Positions 1 to 8,150 of a stretch of DNA of 64,000 bases are shown in pieces. The DNA lies in NCBI RefSeq assembly GCF_017303155.1, contig NZ_JAEKJR010000003.1:186001-250000 (forward strand), written 5' to 3'. The DNA comes from Microbulbifer salipaludis (GTDB lineage Bacteria; Pseudomonadota; Gammaproteobacteria; Pseudomonadales; Cellvibrionaceae). Each line of letters opens with the position of its first letter. Position 1 is the stretch's first letter. Below the pieces are notes generated by a model. It saw nothing but the letters and a program-made list of their open reading frames with translations, was not told the origin of the DNA and did no database searches. The position numbers were made by a program, and so were the translations under genes.

Positions 1-246
1 AGGTACACGCTGCAGAGACTCAGCAACGTTTTTGTCTGGGAATTTGCCGATATCTTCGGAAGAAATAGCATCGACAATAGAGTAAGAGTCACGTTTGGTG
101 CTGAGAGCATCCTGCAGAGAACCACGAATACCGGTAACGGTAATCTCTTCCAGAGCTGCTTCTTGAGCAACTGCCAGTGGAGCCATCAGGCCTCCACTCA
201 GTACAGCTGCGCTGATCGAGAGAGCGAGTTTGTTGCGCTTAAGCAT
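1..246 (-). CDS. TonB-dependent receptor, N-terminal part (gene runs off the left edge)
   Basis: Reading leftward from an ATG at 246, 82 codons are open to the window edge. The product begins with a typical signal peptide (MLKRNK, hydrophobic core, APLAVAQ), followed by a TonB-box-like ITVTGIR stretch and the start of a plug domain (SEDIGKFPDKNVAESLQRVP). That plug sequence is characteristic of the large Xanthomonas/Caulobacter-type TonB receptors that import oligosaccharides across the outer membrane. Two LacI-type operators lie 70-110 bp upstream, so the substrate is probably a sugar handled by the downstream Entner-Doudoroff or GlcNAc genes. The barrel and therefore the substrate cannot be judged from this fragment. 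Confidence 0.85.
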   Translation of the reverse strand, partial: MLKRNKLALSISAAVLSGGLMAPLAVAQEAALEEITVTGIRGSLQDALSTKRDSYSIVDAISSEDIGKFPDKNVAESLQRVP

Positions 247-315
247 CGATTTCCCCTTCCTTTTTTATAGATATAAAGGTTTGGCTAGAAACTTTTTATT
301 CACCTTGTACCGCCA

Positions 316-333
316 AATGATAGCGCTGTCATT
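316..333. promoter_or_regulatory. LacI-type operator, proximal copy, TonB receptor promoter
   Basis: The 18-bp sequence AATGATAGCGCTGTCATT is a near-perfect palindrome with a central CG, as in LacI-family operators. It matches the sites at 340, 9987 and 16434. On the minus strand ATGACA in this site could act as a -35 with TACAAG 17 bp downstream, but that -10 is poor. Confidence 0.7.
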
Positions 334-339
334 CGTTTT

Positions 340-357
340 TATGATAGCGCTGTCATT
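340..357. promoter_or_regulatory. LacI-type operator, distal copy, TonB receptor promoter
   Basis: The sequence TATGATAGCGCTGTCATT repeats the proximal operator over 17 bp. The two centres are 24 bp apart, a little over two helical turns, so the two bound dimers would sit on nearly the same face of the DNA. Confidence 0.7.
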
Positions 358-626
358 CTCAAGATCGACAATACACACAATGCAATAAAAAAGCTACCGC
401 TACGGGGAGAAAAAATCCGGGTAATTTGTCGCTTAATGCGATTTCAACCTGCCATTTATGACAACTGACGCGCCACCGGTACAGGGTCCCCCGGGGGAAT
501 AGAACAAAAATCACTCAAAATGAGTGACCAGTCGGCCACCCAATGTTTTACTCACGCAGTATTTCTCACCGGAAACACCTACCCCGGCTTCCATGCCGGG
601 GCGGCCCGCCAACTTGTGAGGGTGCG

Positions 627-2063
627 CTATTCAATTTCCTTGATGCGCATGGAGCTGGTGCCTCCGCCCATATTCAGGCGCTCACCCTGGGTAATCAGGA
701 TGCGCTGGCCTTTCTGCAGGGTAATGCGGGAACCAAGCACTTCAACGATGGCATCGGTCAGGTGGCCAAGGGGTACGGAAGCGGGATCAAACTCGATGGG
801 GTCCACTCCGCGCAGCAGTACCAGCTGGCGAGCAACCCGCGGGTGACGGGTCAGGGCGTAAATCGGGAGCTGCGAAGTGGCCCGGGACATGATGCGCGGG
901 GTGCGACCGGACTCGGTCAGGGCAGCTACGGCACACAGGTTTTCCACCCGCGCCGCCGATTCGATTGCAGCCTGGGCAATCACGGTATCAATGGTTTCCG
1001 ATGCGGAGCGGTCGGCCGCCGGGCGTGAGGTAGTGCCCAGATACTGTTCGGCACCGACCACCACCTCAGCCATGGATTCGACGGCGGCAACCGGGAAGTC
1101 GCCCGCGGCAGTTTCCGCTGACAACATGACCGCATCGGTGCCGTCGAGCACGGCGTTAGCCACGTCCATCACCTCGGCGCGTGTTGGGGTAGGATTGGTA
1201 ATCATCGACTCCATCATCTGCGTCGCGGTGATTACACCGCGGTTCAGTGCATTGGCCCGATTGATCAGCTTTTTCTGCACACCCACCAGCGCGGCATCGC
1301 CGATCTCCACACCGAGGTCACCACGCGCGACCATAATGACGTCCGACGCGAGGATAATATCGTCCATCTGCTCGTCGTTGCCAACGGCCTCCGCGCGCTC
1401 TACTTTGGCGACAATTGCGGCGTTACTACCGGCTTCGCGCATGGCCTTGCGTGCTATTTCCAGGTCTTCGCCACTGCGCGGAAAGCTTACTGCCAAGAAA
1501 TCTACATCCAGTTCAGCGGCGAGCTTGATGTCCTCGTAGTCTTTTTCGGTCAGTGCCGGTGCCGACAGCCCACCACCTAGCAAGTTGATCCCTTTGTTAT
1601 TGGAGAGCTTGCCACCCTGCAATACCCGACAGAACAACTTGCTTTGGGTGCCGCCTGTTACTTCCAAACGAATCTTGCCGTCGTCCAGTAGCAGGATATT
1701 GCCCGGCTTGCAGTCGGCGATCAGGGACGGATAGTCCACACCGACACGCTGCTGGTTTCCGCCCTCCTTCGGGCAGTCGGCGTCGAGGGTGAACTCAGCA
1801 TTGTTCTCAAGAAAAATGCTGCCTTCGGCGAAGCGCGCAATTCGTATCTTGGGGCCCTGCAGATCACCCAGCACGGCGACCAGGCGGTTTTGCTCAGCGG
1901 ATGCACGACGCACCTCTTCCACACGCTTGCGGTGATCGTCGGCACTGCCGTGGGAAAAGTTCAGGCGTACGACATTGACGCCGGCGCGGATAATCTCGTC
2001 AATGACACGAGGCTTGTCGGTACCCGGGCCAAGTGTGGCAACAATTTTTGTATGGCGAATCAT
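627..2063 (-). CDS. pyk: Pyruvate kinase
   Basis: The 478-residue protein catalyses phosphoenolpyruvate plus ADP to pyruvate plus ATP, the last step of the lower glycolytic/Entner-Doudoroff route. It opens with the family pattern RHTKIVATLGP, has VVRLNFSHGS near residue 35, the Mg/K-binding and catalytic region (AIVAKVERAEAV, VMVARGDLGVE) and MLSAETAAGDFPVAAV further on. Length fits PykA/PykF (470-480 residues). I chose the ATG at 2063 because the family starts at this point; the open frame extends 34 codons further upstream without homologous sequence. A hairpin with U-tract after gap suggests pyk is partly uncoupled from the genes upstream. Confidence 0.95.
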   Translation of the reverse strand: MIRHTKIVATLGPGTDKPRVIDEIIRAGVNVVRLNFSHGSADDHRKRVEEVRRASAEQNRLVAVLGDLQGPKIRIARFAEGSIFLENNAEFTLDADCPKEGGNQQRVGVDYPSLIADCKPGNILLLDDGKIRLEVTGGTQSKLFCRVLQGGKLSNNKGINLLGGGLSAPALTEKDYEDIKLAAELDVDFLAVSFPRSGEDLEIARKAMREAGSNAAIVAKVERAEAVGNDEQMDDIILASDVIMVARGDLGVEIGDAALVGVQKKLINRANALNRGVITATQMMESMITNPTPTRAEVMDVANAVLDGTDAVMLSAETAAGDFPVAAVESMAEVVVGAEQYLGTTSRPAADRSASETIDTVIAQAAIESAARVENLCAVAALTESGRTPRIMSRATSQLPIYALTRHPRVARQLVLLRGVDPIEFDPASVPLGHLTDAIVEVLGSRITLQKGQRILITQGERLNMGGGTSSMRIKEIE

Positions 2064-2134
2064 AGTGGTGGTATTCGTTAATCGATTGGGAGTGAGACGG
2101 ACTTTGTTCTTATGGCAGCCAACGCAGACTGTAG

Positions 2135-2170
2135 AAAACAAAACCGGGGCGGGTATTGCACCCACCCCGG
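2135..2170 (-). terminator. Rho-independent terminator after gap
   Basis: On the minus strand CCGGGG and GGGT pair with ACCC and CCCCGG across one mismatch and a five-base loop, followed by TTTTGTTTT. It lies about 55 bp after the gap stop codon and about 70 bp before pyk, so it should end or attenuate the pgi-to-gap transcript. Confidence 0.75.
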
Positions 2171-2225
2171 TGCGATAGCTTTTCCGCTATCTGACTGCTA
2201 CCGCAGCCACGGGAACTGAGCCAGA

Positions 2226-3239
2226 TTACAGGCCCAGCGCTTTGGCCATTGCCAGGCTGGTGTCGAGCATACGGTGAGAGAATCCCCACTCGTTGTCGTA
2301 CCAGGCCATGACTTTCACGAGGTTGCCGTTTACACGGGTGTGATTGGCGTCAAAGTGGCTGGAAGCAGAGGTGTGGTTGAAATCCACAGATACCAGCGGC
2401 TGCTCGCAGAACGACAGAACACCGCCTTTGATGGTGCCCGCAGCGTCGCTCATGATCGCATTGATCTCGTCCACCGTGGTTTCGCGGCTGGCGATAAACT
2501 GGCAGTCCACCAGGGAGACATTGTTGACGGGTACGCGTACCGCCATGCCATCCAGCTTGCCTTTCAGCTCTGGTAGCACCAGGCCCACAGCGGCGGCAGC
2601 GCCGGTCTTGGTCGGGATCATGTTGTCTGCGGCAGCGCGTGCACGGTAAATATCCTTGTGCACCGCGTCTTGGGTATTCTGGTCATTGGTATACGCATGT
2701 ACGGTGGTCATGAAACCGCGCTCGATGCCAATGGCTTCGTTCAGCACTTTGGCCACCGGCGCCAGGCAGTTGGTGGTACAGGACGCATTGGAAACGACTT
2801 TGTGCTCTGCAGTAAGTTTGTCGTCATTCACACCGTAGACCACAGTAAGGTCGGCATCGCCGGAGGGGGCAGAAATCAGCACCGCCTTGGCACCGGCCTG
2901 CATGTGCTGGGAAGCCGCTTCTTTACCGGTAAACAGACCGGTACATTCGAGCACCAGATCTACTTCCAACTCGCCCCAAGGCAGCGCAGCAGGATTGCGC
3001 TCCTGGCACACCTTGACCATATCACCACCGATAACCAGGTTTTCGCCTTCCACAGCAACTTCGGTGGTGAAGCGGCCGTGTACGGTGTCGAACCGGGTAA
3101 GATGAGCATTGGCTTCCACCGGCGCAAGATCATTGATGGCAACCAGCTGGATGCGATCGTTGTATCCGGATTCATAAATCGCACGCGTTACATTGCGGCC
3201 AATTCGACCATAACCATTGATAGCAATTCTGAGTTTCAT
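2226..3239 (-). CDS. gap: Type I glyceraldehyde-3-phosphate dehydrogenase (Epd-like subgroup)
   Basis: The 337-residue enzyme oxidises glyceraldehyde 3-phosphate to 1,3-bisphosphoglycerate with NAD. It shows the Rossmann motif NGYGRIGRN at residues 8-16, catalytic Cys154 in SNASCTTN and the C-terminal [12 protein letters not shown]. Several stretches ([25 protein letters not shown]) resemble erythrose-4-phosphate dehydrogenase (Epd) as I recall it, so a pyridoxal-pathway role is an alternative. The position next to eda in an Entner-Doudoroff cluster favours use of the glyceraldehyde 3-phosphate released by KDPG aldolase. An AGAGGG ribosome site precedes the ATG. The 105-bp gap upstream contains a long C-run and no clear promoter. 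Confidence 0.9.
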   Translation of the reverse strand: MKLRIAINGYGRIGRNVTRAIYESGYNDRIQLVAINDLAPVEANAHLTRFDTVHGRFTTEVAVEGENLVIGGDMVKVCQERNPAALPWGELEVDLVLECTGLFTGKEAASQHMQAGAKAVLISAPSGDADLTVVYGVNDDKLTAEHKVVSNASCTTNCLAPVAKVLNEAIGIERGFMTTVHAYTNDQNTQDAVHKDIYRARAAADNMIPTKTGAAAAVGLVLPELKGKLDGMAVRVPVNNVSLVDCQFIASRETTVDEINAIMSDAAGTIKGGVLSFCEQPLVSVDFNHTSASSHFDANHTRVNGNLVKVMAWYDNEWGFSHRMLDTSLAMAKALGL

Positions 3240-3344
3240 ATCGCTACACCCTCTGTATCTAGAAAATTTATGATTTTTTATCGTGGCACCGGGTATACCC
3301 CCCCCGGCACGCAGTTCTATTCGGTAACAAATCCAGGCGCGGCC

Positions 3345-3977
3345 TTAGCCTTTCAGCAAGGAGGCCTCTTTTGCCAGGCGAGTAATTTCCGCCCAGTTCT
3401 TTTCCGCCACCAGTTTCGGTGCAGCCATCCATGAGCCACCCACACACACGACGTTGGCCAGATTGAGGTAATCCTTGGCATTCTGAGGGCTAACACCACC
3501 CGTTGGGCAGAACTTCACTTTCCCCAGAGGGCCGCCAATAGATTTCAGCATAGGGATGCCACCCGCTGCTTCAGCGGGGAAAAACTTCTGGTAGTGATAA
3601 CCGCGCTCCAGCAAACGCATCACCTCGGATGGATTTGCAGCACCGGGCAGCAGAGGAACGCTGGTGTCTTCGGCCGCACCCAGCAGTGCTTCGGTTGCGC
3701 CGGGACTGACCATAAAGGTCGCACCAGCATTTACCGAGCGACGAATATCATCACCGTTCAACACAGTGCCGGTCCCCACGTGGGCATCCGGCAAGTGCTT
3801 GGCGATTTCCTCTACGGCAGCCAGTGCGGCTTCAGTGCGCAGAGTCACTTCCAGCACATTCAGACCGCCTTCAACCAGCGCCTGCGCCAGCGGCAGGGCG
3901 TCGCTCACCTTTTCGACTACGATCACCGGCACTACGCCAGCTTGTTCCAATACGGGTACCAGAGTCTGTTGCATCAT
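3345..3977 (-). CDS. eda: 2-keto-3-deoxy-6-phosphogluconate (KDPG) aldolase
   Basis: This class I aldolase of about 210 residues splits KDPG into pyruvate and glyceraldehyde 3-phosphate. Catalytic Glu lies in LEVTLRT, the Schiff-base Lys in QKFFPAEAAGG, and the phosphate-binding part in CPTGGVSPQN; GTGTVL is also typical. The start is a run GTG-ATG-ATG; I prefer the first ATG (3977), close behind AGGAAG. It is 35 bp behind pgl and part of the pgi-edd-zwf-pgl-eda-gap set. Confidence 0.95.
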   Translation of the reverse strand: MMQQTLVPVLEQAGVVPVIVVEKVSDALPLAQALVEGGLNVLEVTLRTEAALAAVEEIAKHLPDAHVGTGTVLNGDDIRRSVNAGATFMVSPGATEALLGAAEDTSVPLLPGAANPSEVMRLLERGYHYQKFFPAEAAGGIPMLKSIGGPLGKVKFCPTGGVSPQNAKDYLNLANVVCVGGSWMAAPKLVAEKNWAEITRLAKEASLLKG

Positions 3978-4012
3978 CACTTCCTAAAACTTTAATTTTT
4001 CTGCTTATTACT

Positions 4013-4723
4013 TCAGGGGGCCCAGTACACAGTCACTGGCTTCAGCCCCTGCTTGAGGATGCTGCGCACTGGCATTTCTTGCTCGTCATCGCCCAACAAG
4101 GCCTGGCGATAGACTTTCAATTTTTCTTCGCCGGTAATCAGCAGCTTGATTTCCTTTGCCTGCAAAATCGCTGCAAGCGTCAGAGTCATTCGCTCGGTGT
4201 GCGCACCGGTTACCGCACTCTGTTTCGCGGTAATGGCCTTGCACAGCTTCTGCGATTTCACATCCAGCGCTTCGGCCAACCCTTCGGCGAACGGGAAGAA
4301 AGACGCCGTGTGTCCATCGTTGCCCATCCCCAGAACACAGACATCGAAAGGCCTCGGCAACTCTTGATAGACACGCTCGCAGTCGGCCTCGCCCTCTGCC
4401 GGGGTCGGAGCAGCGTTTTTCATTCCGAGACAAGGCGCTTTGGCCGCTTCGTTTTGCAACAGGCTGTTGCTGATAAACGCCAGGTTACTTCCAGGCTCAT
4501 CTTTCTCTACCCAACGCTCATCCACCAGCGCCACGTTAACGTTGTTCCATGGCAATGGGCGACGGGAGAGCTCGCGGTATACCGGCTCGGGAGAGCTCCC
4601 ACCGCTAACCAGAAACGTGGCCTGGCCATTTTCCTTGATACCCGCGTGCAATGCCGCAGCACACTCATTCGCCAGTGCCAGAGTGAGTCGCTCTCGATCC
4701 GCAAAAAATTTCTCTTCAACCAT
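4013..4723 (-). CDS. pgl: 6-phosphogluconolactonase
   Basis: The 236-residue protein hydrolyses 6-phosphogluconolactone to 6-phosphogluconate. It has the sugar isomerase/lactonase fold, with LVSGGSSPEPVYREL near residue 40 and the family motif VCVLGMGNDGHTASFFP near residue 130. Length is usual for the DevB/Pgl family. It sits 35 bp downstream of zwf, the enzyme that makes its substrate, and 35 bp upstream of eda. Confidence 0.93.
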   Translation of the reverse strand: MVEEKFFADRERLTLALANECAAALHAGIKENGQATFLVSGGSSPEPVYRELSRRPLPWNNVNVALVDERWVEKDEPGSNLAFISNSLLQNEAAKAPCLGMKNAAPTPAEGEADCERVYQELPRPFDVCVLGMGNDGHTASFFPFAEGLAEALDVKSQKLCKAITAKQSAVTGAHTERMTLTLAAILQAKEIKLLITGEEKLKVYRQALLGDDEQEMPVRSILKQGLKPVTVYWAP

Positions 4724-4758
4724 GTCATTCAGACCTTGTTAATGGTTTCTGTAACCAC

Positions 4759-6216
4759 TCAGGGGTTGAACCAGTGGTGACCGTTTTCAGCGAGTAGCTG
4801 ATTGGATGCCTGCGGCCCCCAGGTGCCAGCGCGATATAACTGCGGCTGATTGGCGGTTTCGCGCCAGTGATCGATAATCGGGTCAACCCAGGCCCAGGCT
4901 GCAGCAACCTCTTCACGATGAATAAACAGAGCAGAATTATTGGCCGCTGCATCCAGCATCAGGCGCTTGTAGGCATCACTCTTGAAGCTGTCGTAGGTAT
5001 CCGACAGAGTGAGGTTCAACTCCACCGGCTGTAGCTCCATGGTGAGGCTGTCCATTTTTTTGGCCATCAAAACCAGCTTGATGCTCTCTTCCGGCTGCAG
5101 GCGGATGACCAGCCGATTGGGCAGTACTTTGCCCGCTTCAGGCTGATACACACTGTGGGATACATTCTTGTACTGGATAACAATTTCCGCACAGCGCTTT
5201 TCCATACGCTTACCGGTACGCAGATAGAAAGGCACACCGGTCCAGCGCCAGTTATCAATGTGCGCGCGAATGGCCACAAAGGTCTCGGTGGTGCTGTTGG
5301 GCGCCTTGAGCTCTTCCAGGTAGCCCGGCACCAGCTCAGTCCCCAGGCCACCGGCAACGTATTGACCACGTACAATATTCCGGTCTACTTCCTGATCGGT
5401 CAGCGGGCGCAGCGCTTCCAGAACTTTGATTTTTTCCGAGCGGATGTTCCGCGCAGACATACTGTTAGGCGACTCCATCGCAATCAGGCACAGCAACTGC
5501 AGCAGGTGGTTCTGCACCATATCGCGCATTGCACCGGTGTCATCGTAAAAACCCGCGCGCCCCTCGAGGCCCACGGTTTCGGAAATACTGATCTGAATGT
5601 GGTCGATGGTTTTTGCATCCCACAGGTGCTCAAACAGGACATTGCTGAAACGCAGTGCCAGCAGGTTTTGAACAGTTTCCTTACCCAGGTAATGATCGAT
5701 GCGGAAAATGCTTTCTTCCGGGAAGAACTCGGCAATCTTGCTGTTGATTTCGTCGGAAGTTTTGGCGTTGTAACCCAAGGGCTTCTCTACCACTACCCGA
5801 GAGTTCTCGTGGATCAAGCCTTTTACCGACAGATTTTCGCAACAGGGACCGAATACCGCGGGAGGAATGGCGAGGTAAAACAGACGCGTGCGCTCGGTAT
5901 CCTTGCCGAGGATATCTACAAGGCTATCCCACTGTTCATCCGGCTTGGAAATATCCAGCGCTACCGCGCGCAGCTGTGCGCTAAAGCCTTTCCAGTTTTT
6001 ATCGCTGTACTCGCCGTCGCGCAGATGGGTTTTCAATGCCTGTTGCGCGGTTTTCAGATAGACGTCCGCGTCTTCCTGGCGACGACACACCGGCAGGATG
6101 CGGGATTCCGCATTTAGGCCGCCCTCAATATATGCCCGGTACAGGGCCGGGATCAGTTTGCGCAGTGACAGATCGCCGCCACCGCCAAAAAGTACCATGT
6201 CGAATGCGTTAGCCAT
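4759..6216 (-). CDS. zwf: Glucose-6-phosphate 1-dehydrogenase
   Basis: The 485-residue enzyme oxidises glucose 6-phosphate to 6-phosphogluconolactone. The N-terminal nucleotide-binding loop is FGGGGDLSLRKL, the substrate-binding and catalytic motif is RIDHYLGKETVQN, and VVEKPLGYN is present. The upstream TTG of the open frame (6231) was rejected in favour of the ATG at 6216, which has TTGAGAG about ten bases before it and gives the family N-terminus. The gene lies between edd and pgl with gaps of 58 and 35 bp. Confidence 0.95.
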   Translation of the reverse strand: MANAFDMVLFGGGGDLSLRKLIPALYRAYIEGGLNAESRILPVCRRQEDADVYLKTAQQALKTHLRDGEYSDKNWKGFSAQLRAVALDISKPDEQWDSLVDILGKDTERTRLFYLAIPPAVFGPCCENLSVKGLIHENSRVVVEKPLGYNAKTSDEINSKIAEFFPEESIFRIDHYLGKETVQNLLALRFSNVLFEHLWDAKTIDHIQISISETVGLEGRAGFYDDTGAMRDMVQNHLLQLLCLIAMESPNSMSARNIRSEKIKVLEALRPLTDQEVDRNIVRGQYVAGGLGTELVPGYLEELKAPNSTTETFVAIRAHIDNWRWTGVPFYLRTGKRMEKRCAEIVIQYKNVSHSVYQPEAGKVLPNRLVIRLQPEESIKLVLMAKKMDSLTMELQPVELNLTLSDTYDSFKSDAYKRLMLDAAANNSALFIHREEVAAAWAWVDPIIDHWRETANQPQLYRAGTWGPQASNQLLAENGHHWFNP

Positions 6217-6274
6217 TGTTTTTGCTCTCAAGCCATTTCAGCGCGCGCCTATCGGCGAGCGCTGCTGAATTCAG

Positions 6275-8107
6275 TTAAAAAAGAATGCTGCCACCGGTTT
6301 CTGCGCCGCTGGCGAGCTTGCGCATATTGGTAAACAGGTCGCGCCCCATGCCTGTGGCATTGGCGGACAGGTCGCACTCCGCTGGCGCGCGTGCCGCCAG
6401 CTCTTCATCACTCACATGCACTTTGAGAACGCCGGCTTCCGCATCCAGCTCTACAATGTCTCCGTCCTGGATCTTTGCGATTACGCCACCTTCCAGTGCT
6501 TCCGGGGAGAGGTGGATGGCCGCCGGCACTTTACCGGAGGCGCCAGACATACGGCCGTCAGTAACCAGTGCCACCTTAAAACCGCGGTCCTGCAGTACGC
6601 CGAGGGACGGCGTCAGCTTGTGTAGCTCCGGCATACCATTAGCCTGCGGCCCCTGGAATCGCACCACCGCCACAAAATCTTTTTCCAGCTCACCCGCCTT
6701 GAACGCATCGAGCATGTCGTCCTGGCTGTTGAATACCACCGCCGGCGCTTTCACTTTCAGCTGCGGGGTCTTCAGCGCGGACACCTTGATCACGCTGTTG
6801 CCAAGGTTGCCTTTCAGCAGTTGCAGGCCACCGTGGCTGGAGAAAGGATCTGCGGCGGGACGGATGATGTCCGGATTGCCGGACTCTTCCGCGGTTGGCC
6901 GCCACACCAGTCCGTCCTTGTCTTCATTCAGGAACGGATCGTAGGTGTAGGGCTCCATACCGGAATCGCCGAGAACGGTCGCCACATCGTTGTGCAGCAG
7001 ACCCGCGCCCAACAATTCGCGAATCAGGTATTGCATGCCACCGGCGGCGGCGAAGTGGTTGATGTCCGCGGTGCCGTTCGGATACACGTGGCACAGCAGT
7101 GGTACCACTTCAGACAGCTCGGCCATGTCTTGCCAGGTGATCTGGATACCCGCAGCTCGCGCCATGGCGATCAGGTGCATAGTGTGGTTGGTGGAACCAC
7201 CGGTGGCGTGCAGGCCGACGATGCCGTTCACGAACGCTTTTTCGGAGAGAATTTTGGCGATGGGCGTGTAGTTGCTGGGCTCGGAAATCTGCACCAGCTG
7301 CTTGACCGCCTCTTTGTTCATCGCATCTCGCAGCTCGGTGGCGGGATTGATAAAAGAGCTACCCGGCAGTTGCAGGCCCATGATTTCCACCAGCATCTGG
7401 TTGCTGTTGGCGGTGCCGTAAAAGGTGCAAGTGCCCGGGCTGTGATAGGAAGCACTCTCCGCCTCCAGCAACTCCTTGCGGCCAACCTTACCTTCCGCGT
7501 ACAGCTGACGAATACGTACTTTTTCCGCGTTCGCCAAACCGGTGGGCATCGGGCCGGCGGGAACGAATACCGCAGGCAGGTGGCCAAAAGACAGCGCACC
7601 GATCACCAGGCCGGGCACGATCTTGTCACAAATGCCCAGGTACATGCCGCCATCGAACATATCGTGGGACAGGGAGATGGCCGTGGCCATGGCAATCACA
7701 TCGCGGGAAAACAGGGACAACTCCATCCCCGGCTGCCCCTGGGTGACGCCGTCACACATGGCGGGCACGCCGCCGGCCACCTGCGCGGTGGCGCCGTTGC
7801 GGAGCGCTTCCGCCTTGAGCATTTCCGGATAGGTGCCGTAGGGCTGGTGGGCCGACAACATGTCGTTGTAGGCATTGATGATGGCGAGGTTGGGGCCCTG
7901 CCCGGATGCAATGAGATTCTTGTCGTGGTCACTGGACGCCGCCATGGCGTGCGCGAGGTTGCCACAGGACAGCTTGTGGCGCGCGCGCCCCTTGCCTTGG
8001 GCTCGCTCCACCTGGGCCAGGTAGCTGGCCCTGGTGTCTTCGCTGCGGTGGATGATCCGGTCGGTAACCGCCTGGATACGACTGTTTACCACTGTTTTGT
8101 TTGCCAT
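6275..8107 (-). CDS. edd: Phosphogluconate dehydratase
   Basis: The 610-residue Fe-S dehydratase of the IlvD/Edd family converts 6-phosphogluconate to KDPG, the committed Entner-Doudoroff step. Cluster-ligand regions are visible: [29 protein letters not shown], and [15 protein letters not shown]. The C-terminal [18 protein letters not shown] is typical. Length equals E. coli Edd (603) within a few residues. It is 43 bp downstream of pgi and 58 bp upstream of zwf. Confidence 0.96.
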   Translation of the reverse strand: MANKTVVNSRIQAVTDRIIHRSEDTRASYLAQVERAQGKGRARHKLSCGNLAHAMAASSDHDKNLIASGQGPNLAIINAYNDMLSAHQPYGTYPEMLKAEALRNGATAQVAGGVPAMCDGVTQGQPGMELSLFSRDVIAMATAISLSHDMFDGGMYLGICDKIVPGLVIGALSFGHLPAVFVPAGPMPTGLANAEKVRIRQLYAEGKVGRKELLEAESASYHSPGTCTFYGTANSNQMLVEIMGLQLPGSSFINPATELRDAMNKEAVKQLVQISEPSNYTPIAKILSEKAFVNGIVGLHATGGSTNHTMHLIAMARAAGIQITWQDMAELSEVVPLLCHVYPNGTADINHFAAAGGMQYLIRELLGAGLLHNDVATVLGDSGMEPYTYDPFLNEDKDGLVWRPTAEESGNPDIIRPAADPFSSHGGLQLLKGNLGNSVIKVSALKTPQLKVKAPAVVFNSQDDMLDAFKAGELEKDFVAVVRFQGPQANGMPELHKLTPSLGVLQDRGFKVALVTDGRMSGASGKVPAAIHLSPEALEGGVIAKIQDGDIVELDAEAGVLKVHVSDEELAARAPAECDLSANATGMGRDLFTNMRKLASGAETGGSILF

Positions 8108-8150
8108 TTGTCTAACTCTTCGTTTTTTATCAGCCCGTCACACGCTGTCG

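Larger units (their letters stand above)
247..626. other. Intergenic region between TonB receptor gene and pyk
   Basis: There is no convincing gene here. The left half is the promoter region of the TonB receptor and carries two operators at 316-357. The right half is the 3' flank of pyk and has a GC-rich hairpin at 582-601 (CCCCGGC, six-base loop, GCCGGGG) without a U-tract on the pyk strand, so it is at best a weak terminator. Open frames crossing this stretch on the plus strand are antisense to pyk. Confidence 0.6.

Noticed and set aside
3240..3344. HexR site between eda and gap
   Set aside because: No TGTAATTAAATTACA-like palindrome is present; the region has only a C-run and weak imperfect repeats.
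5155..6117. 320-codon plus-strand open frame
   Set aside because: It is antisense to zwf; the zwf motifs are intact in the other strand.
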